NCBI RefSeq assembly: GCF_001613265.1
Contig: NZ_BDCA01000002.1
Location: forward strand, 186,001-250,000
From: Nocardia vermiculata NBRC 100427
GTDB lineage: Bacteria; Actinomycetota; Actinomycetes; Mycobacteriales; Mycobacteriaceae
DNA length: 64,000 nucleotides
Direction of reading: 5' to 3'
Position 1 is the first letter of the stretch. Each line of letters opens with the position of its first letter. This document shows, piece by piece, positions 1 through 8,239 of the stretch. The position numbers and the translations under genes are program-made. The notes beneath the pieces were generated by a model. That model had not been told where the DNA came from and ran no database searches. It saw nothing but the letters and a program-made list of their open reading frames with translations.

Positions 1-702
1 CTGTTCGGTGTCCTCGCCGGCGTCGGGAGTACCAGGGGTTTCGAGTCCGTTCGGCGTATCCCCGCCAGGGCTGATCCCGCCGGGTTGCAACCCACCGGGT
101 GGAATCGCACCGGGAACTCCGGGCCCTTGGTCCGGGTTCCACGAATTCACAGGGTTGGTCGGGCTGTCCGGCACCGGCAGCACGGGAATGCTGGCGTTGG
201 CTTGTGCGAAGGGGTTGACGTAGTGGTTCGTCATGGCGATCCGGGCTTTGTCCTTGGCCTCGTCGATCGCCTCCCGGGAACGCGAGCCGTTGAACAAGCT
301 CCATCCCTCGGGGTTGAAGATGTTCCAGCCCACACCGCTGTTTGGCTTGGGCACATTGAGTTTCGTGTCGGCGATATCCATGACCGCCCGGGCCACGGAC
401 GAATGGAGGCTGTCGAGCGCGGTCGACAGATCCAGTGCACGCTGAGCGTAATCGCCGACGGCCTGACGGGAGGCTTCGGCGGCCGGGCCCTGCCAGGCGG
501 CCGAACTGGATTGGCGGATGCGGGCAGCGAAGAAGTCGGCCGCGCGCCCGAAGTCTATCGACAGTTGGTTGTACAGGTCCTTGGCTTCCTGAGCCGGAGT
601 CGTATCGAGAGGATGGAAGGTATTGTAAATCTCCCAGTGCTCCCAGCCTTCGGACGTTTCGTGGTCGTTGATCTTGGAAGGCTCATTCGGAATTTCGGTC
701 AT
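1..702 (-). CDS. PPE/WXG-like ESX secretion substrate, 3' end outside window
   Basis: The gene runs off the start of the window, so 234 N-terminal codons are visible. The start ATG at 702 overlaps the stop of the upstream gene by one base (TAATG), which implies translational coupling. The first 140 or so residues are largely helical and contain an AAWQGPAAEAS segment with Trp near residue 70, the WxG turn of PPE and WXG100 proteins. After residue 185 the sequence becomes rich in Pro and Gly with repeated PGG units, a typical disordered tail. Known PPE/WXG proteins leave the cell through ESX type VII systems as helical-bundle pairs; the coupled upstream gene is the obvious partner candidate. 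No ESX core gene is visible, so the secretion role is inferred. Confidence 0.75.
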   Translation of the reverse strand, partial: MTEIPNEPSKINDHETSEGWEHWEIYNTFHPLDTTPAQEAKDLYNQLSIDFGRAADFFAARIRQSSSAAWQGPAAEASRQAVGDYAQRALDLSTALDSLHSSVARAVMDIADTKLNVPKPNSGVGWNIFNPEGWSLFNGSRSREAIDEAKDKARIAMTNHYVNPFAQANASIPVLPVPDSPTNPVNSWNPDQGPGVPGAIPPGGLQPGGISPGGDTPNGLETPGTPDAGEDTEQ

Positions 703-1211
703 TACCAAGACTTCCCGAGACGCGGAGTCGAACCGGGAAGAATTTCCTTACCGATCGGACTCGACGGCATATCCGCTGTCAACCGGTTGTATTCGGCGGC
801 GAAGGCTTCGTCGGTTTGGACGTACATTTGCGCTATCTGGTGGTGGAGAGTTTGGATGTCGTCGACGATTCGGTAGTGCTGGTCGAGAACGCTCCACACG
901 CAATTTACGGTGTCACCGCTTGTCTCCGAGCCAGCCTTGTCGCGATACCATCCGACCAGCGACTGCGCCAGCGTCAGGTTACGATTCTCCTCACCGAGCC
1001 CCCAATTTTCGCGCGCCGAGATTGTCTTGGCAATACCCTGAAGACGCCGGATCTCATCCTTGAATGCTTGGCAGTCTCGCTCGATGTATGCAAACTCATC
1101 GGCATTGACCATTACATCTTGACTGAAACTGACGGTAAGACTACCGTCTTGCGCCTGCTGAATAAGACTGGCCAGAGGGCCCGGCTTCTTCGGCTGAGTG
1201 TCATCGGCCAT
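702..1211 (-). CDS. Small helical protein coupled to the PPE-like gene
   Basis: This 169-residue protein starts at ATG 1211, preceded by GGGGAGAA at good spacing. An in-frame codon further upstream (1256) lacks such a site. The sequence is predicted to be almost all helix, with a NADEFAYIERD stretch and a later Trp-rich part (NWGLGE, VGWYRDK). I recognise no catalytic motif, signal peptide or membrane segment. Its stop overlaps the start of the next gene by one base, so the two products are probably made in equal amounts and may form a helical pair like ESX substrates. GC content is lower than in most of the window. Function is inferred from position only. Confidence 0.7.
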   Translation of the reverse strand: MADDTQPKKPGPLASLIQQAQDGSLTVSFSQDVMVNADEFAYIERDCQAFKDEIRRLQGIAKTISARENWGLGEENRNLTLAQSLVGWYRDKAGSETSGDTVNCVWSVLDQHYRIVDDIQTLHHQIAQMYVQTDEAFAAEYNRLTADMPSSPIGKEILPGSTPRLGKSW

Positions 1212-1258
1212 AATAAATGTTCTCCCCGCGAACTTGTCTAATAAGTAATCCGCCACAC

Positions 1259-1831
1259 CTAGGCATCGGCCGGAATGGTCGGTACCAACTGTTCAGCAAG
1301 ACGGGTGGCGACGTCGCATGCTGGAGTATCACCAGTTTTCGACCCCGAAGGGGGGTTATCGATGGAGATCTCCATGCTGCCCCCCTTCATCTCCACATTC
1401 ATCATACAATCGGTGGTCATATCAGTCTTCGCAGCGTCGTGGTAAGTCAATGCCGGGCGACCGTCGACAGTGAGCTCTTGATACACCGCCCATTTTTTGT
1501 TAGCGCGCACCATATCCACAGTTATGTTCGTCGTGGCAAAGTTCGCACTGTATCCATTGGAGACAACCCACAAGCACCCCGTCCACCGGATGCCATCGGC
1601 CCCCTTCTGATCAGTCGGCGTCGACCGGTCGAGGAATCCCTCCGACTGCATCACCGACTCCGGCAGCTTGCACCCATCGAACGCGGTCGGCGCCTCGGGA
1701 GCGATCGTCGGTGAGGTGGACGTGGGCCCGGACGCCTCCGGCTCCGCATCACCCGAGCTGCACCCGGCCACGAGCACCACCGCACCGGCAGCAAGAACCG
1801 CACCCCGAACCAGTTTCCCCCAGCTGCTCAT
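1259..1831 (-). CDS. DUF3558 family lipoprotein
   Basis: A 190-residue protein begins at ATG 1831 with AGGAAAGGG upstream. The N-terminus is a lipoprotein signal: a short basic segment, a hydrophobic run and the lipobox VAGC, so the mature protein would be anchored outside the cytoplasmic membrane. A Ser/Thr/Pro-rich linker follows, then a domain with conserved cysteines (DGCKLP, TGCLW, DCMM, PACDV) matching the DUF3558 pattern common in mycobacteria and nocardiae. The molecular role of DUF3558 is unknown. It lies between the kinase gene and the ESX-like pair, all on the same strand, so a cell-envelope link with them is plausible. Longer in-frame N-terminal extensions lack sense as a signal peptide. 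Confidence 0.85.
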   Translation of the reverse strand: MSSWGKLVRGAVLAAGAVVLVAGCSSGDAEPEASGPTSTSPTIAPEAPTAFDGCKLPESVMQSEGFLDRSTPTDQKGADGIRWTGCLWVVSNGYSANFATTNITVDMVRANKKWAVYQELTVDGRPALTYHDAAKTDMTTDCMMNVEMKGGSMEISIDNPPSGSKTGDTPACDVATRLAEQLVPTIPADA

Positions 1832-1857
1832 CGCGCCCTTTCCTGCCGGTCCGTGGC

Positions 1858-2088
1858 TCAGAACGGGGCCCGGACCGGCTCTCCGCCCCCTTGAAGCTCG
1901 AATCGAACGGTACCGGCCACGCTGACACCACGCAAAGGAACCCAGACATACTCCGCGCTCCCCGCCCTGCTGGGCACACGATTTGACCCAGTCATCTCGG
2001 AATGCCCCGTCAGGACAGCCCAGCCACTCCGGGTACCGACTGCGACCGTGTGGGCCGGCGGCCGATAATACGGAGGGAATTGCTGCAT
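1858..2088 (-). CDS. Possible small hypothetical protein
   Basis: A 76-residue reading frame from ATG 2088 starts MQQFPPYYRPP and ends in a hydrophobic, Gly-rich tail (VAGTVRFELQGGG). It ends 26 bases before the lipoprotein start, so it could be the first gene of that unit. I see no ribosome binding site, no signal peptide and no known domain. Base use is compatible with coding but does not prove it. It may instead be the 5' leader of the lipoprotein gene. Confidence 0.35.
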   Translation of the reverse strand: MQQFPPYYRPPAHTVAVGTRSGWAVLTGHSEMTGSNRVPSRAGSAEYVWVPLRGVSVAGTVRFELQGGGEPVRAPF

Positions 2089-2215
2089 CCGCAATCAGCG
2101 CAGTCGACGAATGTAGCGGGATACATCTCATTCTTATCACCGGCAACGTGTCAAATATCGACTATATTCCGGCCAACCTGAAGGTTGTCCCCGATCCGGG
2201 TTCAAGCAACCCAGT

Positions 2216-3775
2216 TCAGAATAGTCCCGTCGCATTGAGGAACGCCTTCAACTGGTCAGCAGTCACAGTCTTTCGAAACCCGAAGTTGATCACCAGCAAG
2301 GTGCGGGCACTCCGATAGCTTGCCTGTGTATTGTTGTTGATAAATATCTCGGCCGACTTGTCCGAACTCCGGAACCTGTAATCGGTATCGGTCGAGCCTT
2401 TATTCTTGCTCATAACGTCCCGGGACTGCCCACTATCAATCCGTGCATCCAATATTCCGGCAAACAAGCTTTCCGGATACGAACTGAGGCTCGCGGGCCG
2501 CAGGATCTGGCACGATACTGTTACGACATCCATGCGCCCGTTGTTCTGATTGTCGGTGTCGGTGGTCTTGGGAGTGCATTCATCAACCGATGCCGACAAG
2601 GCAGAAGGGAAGACCGACGTCACGTCGTCCGGGCTTTTCGAAACCGTAGGGTACGTCGGCTGCGAATTGCGGTACACGATGCCCCCAGTTACCGCCACCA
2701 GAAAGACAGTGAAGGCAGGTACTGTGATCAGGATCCACAACCGACGTCGAGAGACCTTGGTTCGGACTATCCTTTTCATCACGACGGGGGGAACCGGCGA
2801 CGGGTTCGATTGCGGTGCCGGGTAGCCCTGGCCGTATACGGGTGGCGGCGCCCACTGTTGTGCCACGGTTGGCGGCGCAGGAAGAGGCGATTGCTGCAGA
2901 CGGGATACGCCGATAGGCACCATTGTCTGCGCTGATGCACCGACTGTCGCTAAAGCTTCACTCACCGCTGCCGCGAACTCACTACAGCTGGCAAATCGGT
3001 CGTCCGGGCGCTTCGCCAGCGCGCGACTCAGCACCGCATCGACTGCAGGGGGAATATCTGGGCGTCGCCCGCTCAACGGAGGTGGGGGTTGCCGCATACT
3101 TGCCTCGATCAACGCCACCGGATTGGTCGCTGCGAACGGGGCACTACCAGTCAGTAACCCGAACAGCGTGCATGCCAGCGAGTACTGGTCACAATGGTGA
3201 TCAACCGGCCCACCTGCCAATTGCTCCGGTGCGGCAAATGCCAAGGTCGCGGTGAATGTCCCTGTCCGCGTCAACCCTCCGACATCGTCACGTAACCGCG
3301 CGATGCCGAAATCAGCAAGCAGAACACGTTCCGGTTCCCCGGAGTAGGCATTCGCCAGCAGAATGTTTGCCGGCTTCACATCTCGGTGCAGCACGCCGTG
3401 ACGATGAGCGTGATCGAGCGCAGCCGCGGTTTCTGTGATGATCCGCACCGCCCGGTTCGCGTCGACGATCCCTAGGGATGCGGCGTCTACACCCGCGACG
3501 TACTGCATCGCGATCCACAAGAACGTCCCCTCCTGACCCCGATCGTGGACGGTGACAATGTTCGGATGGTCCAGGCGCGCTACAACATCCGCCTCCCGTT
3601 CGAACCGCGCCCGAATCTCGGCGTCGGCAAACAAGCCAGGATCGAGCAACTTCAACGCAGTCAACCGTGGCAGTCTCGGGTGGTGAGCCAGGTATACCGT
3701 TCCCATCCCGCCCCGACCGAGAACGCCCTGGATTCGATACCCGGCGAACACCTCCTCGGCACGCAGATCGACCAT
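2216..3775 (-). CDS. Membrane Ser/Thr protein kinase (PknB type)
   Basis: This 519-residue kinase has all the Hanks motifs in residues 12-275: the Gly loop GRGGMGTVY (20-28), the ATP-anchoring Lys in TALKLL (K42), the catalytic loop HRDVKPAN (D132) and the metal-binding DFG (155-157). A Pro/Gln-rich linker (295-330) leads to one transmembrane segment (345-368, WILITVPAFTVFLV). About 150 extracellular residues follow. That outer part has no PASTA repeats but has two cysteines (near 400 and 422) and resembles a small secreted sensor fold. It would phosphorylate cytoplasmic Ser/Thr targets on an outside signal. The neighbouring DUF3558 lipoprotein and ESX-like genes on the same strand are possible partners. 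Confidence 0.95.
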   Translation of the reverse strand: MVDLRAEEVFAGYRIQGVLGRGGMGTVYLAHHPRLPRLTALKLLDPGLFADAEIRARFEREADVVARLDHPNIVTVHDRGQEGTFLWIAMQYVAGVDAASLGIVDANRAVRIITETAAALDHAHRHGVLHRDVKPANILLANAYSGEPERVLLADFGIARLRDDVGGLTRTGTFTATLAFAAPEQLAGGPVDHHCDQYSLACTLFGLLTGSAPFAATNPVALIEASMRQPPPPLSGRRPDIPPAVDAVLSRALAKRPDDRFASCSEFAAAVSEALATVGASAQTMVPIGVSRLQQSPLPAPPTVAQQWAPPPVYGQGYPAPQSNPSPVPPVVMKRIVRTKVSRRRLWILITVPAFTVFLVAVTGGIVYRNSQPTYPTVSKSPDDVTSVFPSALSASVDECTPKTTDTDNQNNGRMDVVTVSCQILRPASLSSYPESLFAGILDARIDSGQSRDVMSKNKGSTDTDYRFRSSDKSAEIFINNNTQASYRSARTLLVINFGFRKTVTADQLKAFLNATGLF

Positions 3776-4157
3776 GCCACAGCCCCCGTTTCGGCGTTCT
3801 CGAGAATTAGCGTCCCAGCGACATGCTATCGGAGAGACGGCAACTCACGCACACTCGGCCGCAGCGCTAGCGCGTCCGTCGCGACTCTCTCTGTGTCAAC
3901 TTTTGCGCCGGAGGCTCCGGAGAAGGCGAGGGCACGCCTGTTCTCCGCGGCATACAGGGGACATCGCCGAGTACGAAGCCTTGAACAAGGCCACTCCGGC
4001 GGCGACGGCGTCCGGATCAAGCTTGCGTCAGTTGCCCCTGACACTGTGTCTTACGTGGTTGTAACCGATTGGTGTCCGACAGCATGGTGGCCGTAGTTCA
4101 GAGTTTCGTCATCGACGTAGTTGGCGGAGTCGTTTCAGGCGGTAAACACTGGGACCC
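3776..4157. promoter_or_regulatory. Divergent intergenic region
   Basis: These 382 bases separate the kinase gene (minus) from the oxidoreductase gene (plus) and should hold both promoters. I find no convincing coding frame. One weak inverted repeat, TTAC(6)GTAA at 4051-4064, is the only ordered element I noticed. Confidence 0.4.
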
Positions 4158-4565
4158 ATGGCTTTCAGAGACGATCCGCGACGGGACCAGTTCTTCGCGC
4201 TGCGTACCTTCCGTGCCGACGGTTCGGCGGTGTCGACGCCGGTCTGGCTCGCTCCATCAGATGGGCGATGGTACGGCTACACGCCCGCGCGTTCCTGGAA
4301 GGTCCGCCGGATCCAGCGCAACCCACATGTCGAGATAGCTCCTGCCGCCTTCGACGGCACACCTCACGGTCGCTGGCAGTCCGGCACGGGACGGATTCTG
4401 CCGGATTCCGACCTTCGTGTCGCGAAACGGGCCATGACCGCGAAGTATGGAAACAAGTTCCGCGTCTTCGTGATCACCACCCTGCTCGGCCGCCCCCGCA
4501 GGCGCGGCGGCCGTGCGGTAGGGCTGGAGATCTCCCTCGACCCACCCCTGACGGTTGAGGATTGA
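4158..4565 (+). CDS. PPOX-class F420-dependent oxidoreductase
   Basis: A 135-residue protein of the split-barrel, flavin/deazaflavin-binding fold. It has the usual pattern of this family: a start like LRTFRADGSAVSTPVW, then a strand-turn-strand with WYGYTPARSWKVRRIQRNP, where basic residues contact the cofactor phosphate, then a Gly-rich region ending in GLEI. In mycolata such proteins use F420 or FMN to reduce small organic substrates in the cytosol. The natural substrate cannot be read from sequence. It stands alone between the kinase and the CPBP protease. Confidence 0.85.
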   Translation: MAFRDDPRRDQFFALRTFRADGSAVSTPVWLAPSDGRWYGYTPARSWKVRRIQRNPHVEIAPAAFDGTPHGRWQSGTGRILPDSDLRVAKRAMTAKYGNKFRVFVITTLLGRPRRRGGRAVGLEISLDPPLTVED

Positions 4566-4705
4566 AACCATCGTTCACACCGCAGATCTTGGCTTCCTCA
4601 GCGTCTTGTTCGAGGTTGGTTTTTCGCTCCGTTGCTCGTGACGGCCCGATCCCCATCGGACAAAGCTTTTGACCTTCTACGAGGTACTGATCGATCATCA
4701 TCGGA

Positions 4706-5509
4706 GTGGACGACGCCGCCTCCCCCGCCAAGGCCCGAGAAAATCGCGGCAGCTCTACCGGCGGGCGGCCACTGCTTTTCCTGAGTATCGTTACAGCGCT
4801 GTCGATTCCATTCTTCGTCATCGGCTCCGTCACGGACACCGTGGAGATCGGCGCACTGCAGTTACCGGTCAGCGCCATGATGTTCGTGCTGCCGGTCGTA
4901 GTTGCCGCCGGCATGGTCTGGCAAGCGGCAGGTCGGGCAGGCGCGGTGGCGTTCCTGCGGCGGGCGGTGGATCGGCCCGTCGGCCCGCTGCGCTGGTATG
5001 TACTCGCGGCCCTGGTGATTCCGGTGATCGCCGTGTGCTCGCACCTCGTTGCGCGGTGGACCGGCCAGGTCGGCACTGCGCTACCGCTGTCCCTGGTGGC
5101 TGCACCGATAGTGTGCGTGGTGTTCGCGTTCTCGGCCACCTGCGAGGAGTTGGGTTGGACCGCATATGCCACCGATCCGTTGCAGCAGCGGTTCGGTGAG
5201 CTCGCGACCGGACTGGGACTGGGCGGGTACTGGGCGCTCTGGCATCTGATTCCGCTGCTGCAGGCCGGGCATCCGGTGTGGTGGATCGTGGGGTGGTTCT
5301 GGGGAACCGTAGCCGCACGGGTACTCATCGTCACGCTGCACAACCGCACGGGGCACGGTGTGAGCGCAGCGATCGTGCTGCACACGATGCTCAATGTCAC
5401 CAGCGCCTACACCCCCGGACTCGATCAGGCCGTCAGCACGATCATCACCGGCATGCTCACCGCCGTGGCTGCCATCGTTCTCCTACTCGGAACACGCACC
5501 GCACAATAG
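4706..5509 (+). CDS. CPBP-family intramembrane metalloprotease
   Basis: This 267-residue protein starts at GTG 4706; the ribosome site is weak. It has about seven hydrophobic segments and the three CPBP motifs: CEELGWTAY (paired Glu, variant of EExxR), WALWHLIP (His) and HTMLN (His). These residues form the metal-binding active site buried in the membrane in Rce1/CPBP proteins. Bacterial members cleave peptides or act in immunity to peptides; the target here is unknown. Gene neighbours give no clue. Confident on family, not on substrate. Confidence 0.88.
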   Translation: MDDAASPAKARENRGSSTGGRPLLFLSIVTALSIPFFVIGSVTDTVEIGALQLPVSAMMFVLPVVVAAGMVWQAAGRAGAVAFLRRAVDRPVGPLRWYVLAALVIPVIAVCSHLVARWTGQVGTALPLSLVAAPIVCVVFAFSATCEELGWTAYATDPLQQRFGELATGLGLGGYWALWHLIPLLQAGHPVWWIVGWFWGTVAARVLIVTLHNRTGHGVSAAIVLHTMLNVTSAYTPGLDQAVSTIITGMLTAVAAIVLLLGTRTAQ

Positions 5510-5556
5510 GACTCGCACACCGAGGGGCATGTCACCGAATCCGTCACCGACACTCC

Positions 5557-5751
5557 CTACACCGTCGTGCGGAGCCCCCGCACGAAGGCATCCCACTCTG
5601 TCGGCGTGAACCGCAGGACAGGCCCCGATCGATCCTTACTGTCCCGAACACCAACGGTGCCATTGTCGAAGAAGGCAACCTCCACGCAGTTGCCGCCGCC
5701 CTCACTGAACGACGACTTGACGTAACCATCACGCGGCCGATCCCCGGTCAT
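5557..5751 (-). CDS. DUF397 domain protein
   Basis: This 64-residue protein has the full DUF397 signature: KSSFSEGGGNCVEVAF, then VRDSKDRSGP and a final FTPTEWDAFVRGLR. In actinomycetes DUF397 proteins are encoded directly beside XRE-DUF5753 regulators and act as their small partners, often in a sporulation-type or toxin-antitoxin-like module. Here it follows the XRE gene by 18 bases on the same strand, the standard arrangement. The short length is normal for the family. Confidence 0.9.
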   Translation of the reverse strand: MTGDRPRDGYVKSSFSEGGGNCVEVAFFDNGTVGVRDSKDRSGPVLRFTPTEWDAFVRGLRTTV

Positions 5752-5769
5752 GCTGTCCTCATTTCCCTA

Positions 5770-6672
5770 CTACTCCTTCGCGAGCATATCCGCGTTCCGG
5801 TCGATCAACTCTCGGCTCTCCTCCACCGGCAAAGCGATCTCGTGCAGTTTCTGCCACAGCCGGTCATGGTCGGCGACCTGAGTGTGGTCTCGCAACAACA
5901 CATCCTCTGTAAGCGACTCGACGATGGCCAACGGAGGATCGTCAGACGCGAACTCGTAGAGCGACATCGGTGACCGCGGAGCCCTCAAACCGAGGAGTTC
6001 TCCACCGACCGGCAGGACGCGAATATCGACCTTCTGGTTGTTGTCGATGAGTTCGAGCAGGTATCTGAGCTGTTCGACCATCGCAGGTTTGGGCACCACG
6101 ACACGTCGCACCACAGTCTCTTCGACGACCGCTTCGATCCGAGGGCCATCTGTACTCAGTGCGTCTTGTTGGCGCCGCTCTCGGGCGCGTACGTCGACAG
6201 GGTTGTCCAACGTGCGGTCGTTGGTAACAGTAGCGTCGTGACGTGCTCGCACGTAAGCGGGAGACTGCAGAAGCCCCGGAACGAGCGCGAAGTCATACCA
6301 GCGAATGCGACTTGCGCCCGCTTCCAGGTCCGCCGGCAGCGCTTGACGAGGCGACAAGCCTTTGTATGCGCGACTCTCCCACCATCCGGCTCGACTCGCG
6401 TCTCTCGCGAGCGCATAGAACCACTGCCACCGCACCGAATGCTGTTCCACGCCTAAGTGTTCGACGACCCTCATGCTGACGTCAGCGGTTACACGCCGCT
6501 GACCGGTCTCGATCCGGGTCAGCAGGGTGCGATCCATCCCGACCTCTTTGGCGACCTGATGGATCGACAAGTCCAGCTCTTGGCGAATCCCACGCAGAGC
6601 CTCACCAAGATGAAGCCGCCTGCTGCACGGAGAAAACCGCTGTCCATCGGCCGGCACCGAGCCTGGCGACAA
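5770..6672 (-). CDS. XRE-family regulator with DUF5753 domain
   Basis: This roughly 300-residue DNA-binding protein has an N-terminal XRE helix-turn-helix (LGEALRGIRQELDLSIHQVAKEVGMDR then LLTRIETGQRR, near residues 22-60, split here by one residue for display) and a C-terminal DUF5753 domain with WYDFALVPGLLQSPAYVRA. I choose TTG 6672 because GGGAGG lies seven bases upstream; a GTG at 6678 is also in frame but almost touches that site. Two palindromes in the divergent promoter are likely operators. It pairs with the DUF397 gene downstream. The partner operon across the promoter begins with another winged-helix protein. Confidence 0.9.
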   Translation of the reverse strand: MSPGSVPADGQRFSPCSRRLHLGEALRGIRQELDLSIHQVAKEVGMDRTLLTRIETGQRRVTADVSMRVVEHLGVEQHSVRWQWFYALARDASRAGWWESRAYKGLSPRQALPADLEAGASRIRWYDFALVPGLLQSPAYVRARHDATVTNDRTLDNPVDVRARERRQQDALSTDGPRIEAVVEETVVRRVVVPKPAMVEQLRYLLELIDNNQKVDIRVLPVGGELLGLRAPRSPMSLYEFASDDPPLAIVESLTEDVLLRDHTQVADHDRLWQKLHEIALPVEESRELIDRNADMLAKE

Positions 6673-6694
6673 GTGCACACCTCCCGGTCGACAC

Positions 6695-6711
6695 TGTGAC
6701 TAATTGTCACA
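6695..6711. promoter_or_regulatory. Inverted repeat, candidate XRE operator A
   Basis: TGTGAC-TAATT-GTCACA has perfect 6-bp arms and a 5-bp spacer. It lies just upstream of the XRE start, between the two divergent units, and shares GTCAC/GTGAC halves with the second palindrome about 65 bases away. Autoregulation by the XRE protein is inferred. Confidence 0.55.
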
Positions 6712-6767
6712 CCCTGCGTAGCGCACAGCATACCGCGTCGCATTCCCCCAAAACCGTTGCACTGATG

Positions 6768-6782
6768 TTGTCACTGTGACAA
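6768..6782. promoter_or_regulatory. Inverted repeat, candidate XRE operator B
   Basis: TTGTCAC-T-GTGACAA is a perfect palindrome with 7-bp arms around one base, located 50 bases before the winged-helix gene. Its halves match those of site A, so one regulator may bind both and control both directions. Confidence 0.6.
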
Positions 6783-6832
6783 TCTTTCACTCTGCTGGGA
6801 ACAGTGTCGGAACTAGAGCATTGGGGTGTGGA

Positions 6833-7114
6833 ATGCCGATCGCGAGAATCCGGTATCGCAGACGCGAACTCCTTTCGATCACACAGGAACGGGTGCTGCA
6901 GGCGCTGAGTTACGGCGGCCTGCTCACCGAAACTCAGATCAGGCTTGCGGCAGGTCTTACCGCGTGGCGCACACGCCAGTCCGTCGCCGAACTCGCCCGG
7001 CGTGGACTCATCACTTCCGGTGCGCGGCCGGGACGCTACGAGATCACCCGCGCAGGCCGTAACACATTGACCAGCAATCTGTCCCGCGCTCGGCGTTCGA
7101 GCGGAGGGCTGTGA
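6833..7114 (+). CDS. Winged-helix DNA-binding protein
   Basis: A 93-residue basic protein from ATG 6833, after a purine-rich GGGGTGTGG. The middle (ITQERVLQALSYGGLLTETQ, then AAGLTAWRTRQSVAELARRG followed by LITSG) reads as a winged helix: helix, helix, recognition helix and wing, as in MarR or PadR-like folds. A basic tail (SRARRSS) follows. Its stop overlaps the next start by four bases (GTGA). It is most likely a small transcription factor of the three-gene operon and probably works with the XRE/DUF397 pair across the promoter. Confidence 0.75.
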   Translation: MPIARIRYRRRELLSITQERVLQALSYGGLLTETQIRLAAGLTAWRTRQSVAELARRGLITSGARPGRYEITRAGRNTLTSNLSRARRSSGGL

Positions 7115-7446
7115 CGATGCATCGAAACACCCTGGCCACCAGCAGAACTCCGGACAATCGCAAGGCGGCCGACTGGCGGTTACTCGGCGGATCGGCCCAT
7201 ATTCTCAGCGTCCAGCTCCACGATGAACTGTTCGACGGATACCAATATCCGGATACGCCGATCCCGGGCGCACCGACCGGGCAGATCATCTTCGCGCCAC
7301 ATCACACACCCGACCTCGCCGCCGCCCGCGAACTTTTTCCGCAGCACGAAGACCTGTGGGATGCGGTGCGCAAGGACTACTGGGACGCGGTATCCCCCTT
7401 CGGGCCTGCCCGGCACCGTCGTCCGGAAATGTGGAGGCAGCGGTGA
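7111..7446 (+). CDS. Hypothetical protein in regulator operon
   Basis: This 111-residue protein starts at GTG 7111, overlapping the previous stop by four bases; its own stop overlaps the next start the same way. It has no membrane segment or known motif. A short conserved-looking core reads SAHILSVQLHDELFDG, followed by a Pro-rich region and a DLAAARELFPQHEDLWDAV helix. Tight coupling to a winged-helix protein and an ATPase-like protein suggests a role in the same regulatory module. Function unknown. Confidence 0.7.
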   Translation: MTMHRNTLATSRTPDNRKAADWRLLGGSAHILSVQLHDELFDGYQYPDTPIPGAPTGQIIFAPHHTPDLAAARELFPQHEDLWDAVRKDYWDAVSPFGPARHRRPEMWRQR

Positions 7447-8048
7447 CAGACAGCAACTCCGCACACACACTGCTCGAGCAGTTGCGTCGCATCGGCGCCT
7501 GTGACTGCCGCGCCCTCGACGCCGCCACCGCGTTGGTGAGCGACGGCGAGAAAGTCCTGCTCGCCGCGCAACTCGCCCAGGTCGCCACCCATATCCGCAC
7601 CCATATCGCCAATCCGAGGGGCCTGCCGCCGCCAGACATCCTGCCGGGCTCGAACTCCGGGCGGCTGAACCTGTCGGTGCAACCGGCGTCGGTGACGGTC
7701 GCCGCCGTGTTCGTCCGCAATACCCTGCACGGCTGGGGGTGGGCCGACGTTCTGGTCGATACCGAGTACGCGGTGCGGGAACTGCTCACCGCGTTCGTCA
7801 CCGCCGTCGAAGCGGCCACACCGACCGCCCCGACCCGCATGACGTTGCGGCTCCGGGCATTGTCACATCGGCGACTGGTCGTCGAACTACGCGACTGCCC
7901 AGCCAACGCCGGCATCATCGCCGACGCCGGACATCTGGTCAGCGCACAGGTCGAACGAATCAGCGTCCACTCCGGACAACACACCGCGGCCGGCCGCACG
8001 GTCCTATGGTGCGAATTGGCCCGCCCAGAACTCTCACGCTGGATCTGA
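7443..8048 (+). CDS. HATPase-like (anti-sigma type) regulatory protein
   Basis: This 201-residue protein starts at GTG 7443 within a GTGA overlap. Its layout resembles the small Streptomyces RsbW-like proteins: a helical N-terminus, a middle with VRELLTAFVTAVEAA where the N-box would be, strands with MTLRLRALSHRRLVVELRD, and a final GRTVLWCELARP strand. The ATP-binding Gly motifs are poorly conserved, so binding of nucleotide is uncertain. Such proteins often sit with XRE-DUF5753/DUF397 systems. It ends the operon and is followed by a convergent antitoxin remnant. Confidence 0.6.
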   Translation: MTDSNSAHTLLEQLRRIGACDCRALDAATALVSDGEKVLLAAQLAQVATHIRTHIANPRGLPPPDILPGSNSGRLNLSVQPASVTVAAVFVRNTLHGWGWADVLVDTEYAVRELLTAFVTAVEAATPTAPTRMTLRLRALSHRRLVVELRDCPANAGIIADAGHLVSAQVERISVHSGQHTAAGRTVLWCELARPELSRWI

Positions 8049-8050
8049 GA

Positions 8051-8239
8051 TCACTCGACGAGGGAATGCTCGGTGTACTCGCCGTTGTGGGTTGCCTCGA
8101 GGCTGCGCATCAATCGAGAGGCGTTGGCTTGGGTCGACATTAGATAGGCTGTCTCGGCCAGGGCGTCGTAGTCATCCTTGCTCGGCAATGCGGCCTTCCC
8201 CTTCTCCGATGCGGTTCCCAGGAGCAGCATGGTCGACAT
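8051..8239 (-). pseudogene. Truncated YefM/Phd-type antitoxin
   Basis: The 62 residues from 8239 correspond to the second half of a Phd/YefM antitoxin: KDDYDALAETAYLMSTQANA and then SRLMRSLEATHNGEYTEHSL, close to the family's usual toxin-neutralising tail ending in LxE. The N-terminal DNA-binding half is missing; only about 18 unrelated residues precede the match. No RelE/YoeB toxin gene follows, since the next gene is convergent. I read it as a decayed remnant. A short active neutralising peptide is possible but would lack autorepression. Confidence 0.6.

Noticed and set aside
1832..2146. N-terminal extension of the DUF3558 lipoprotein
   Set aside because: The signal peptide and ribosome binding site place the start at 1831; an extension would bury the lipobox.
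4474..5400. Minus-strand frame of 308 codons opposite the CPBP gene
   Set aside because: Low-complexity Thr/Ala/Pro translation, no ribosome site, and antisense to a protein with clear CPBP motifs.
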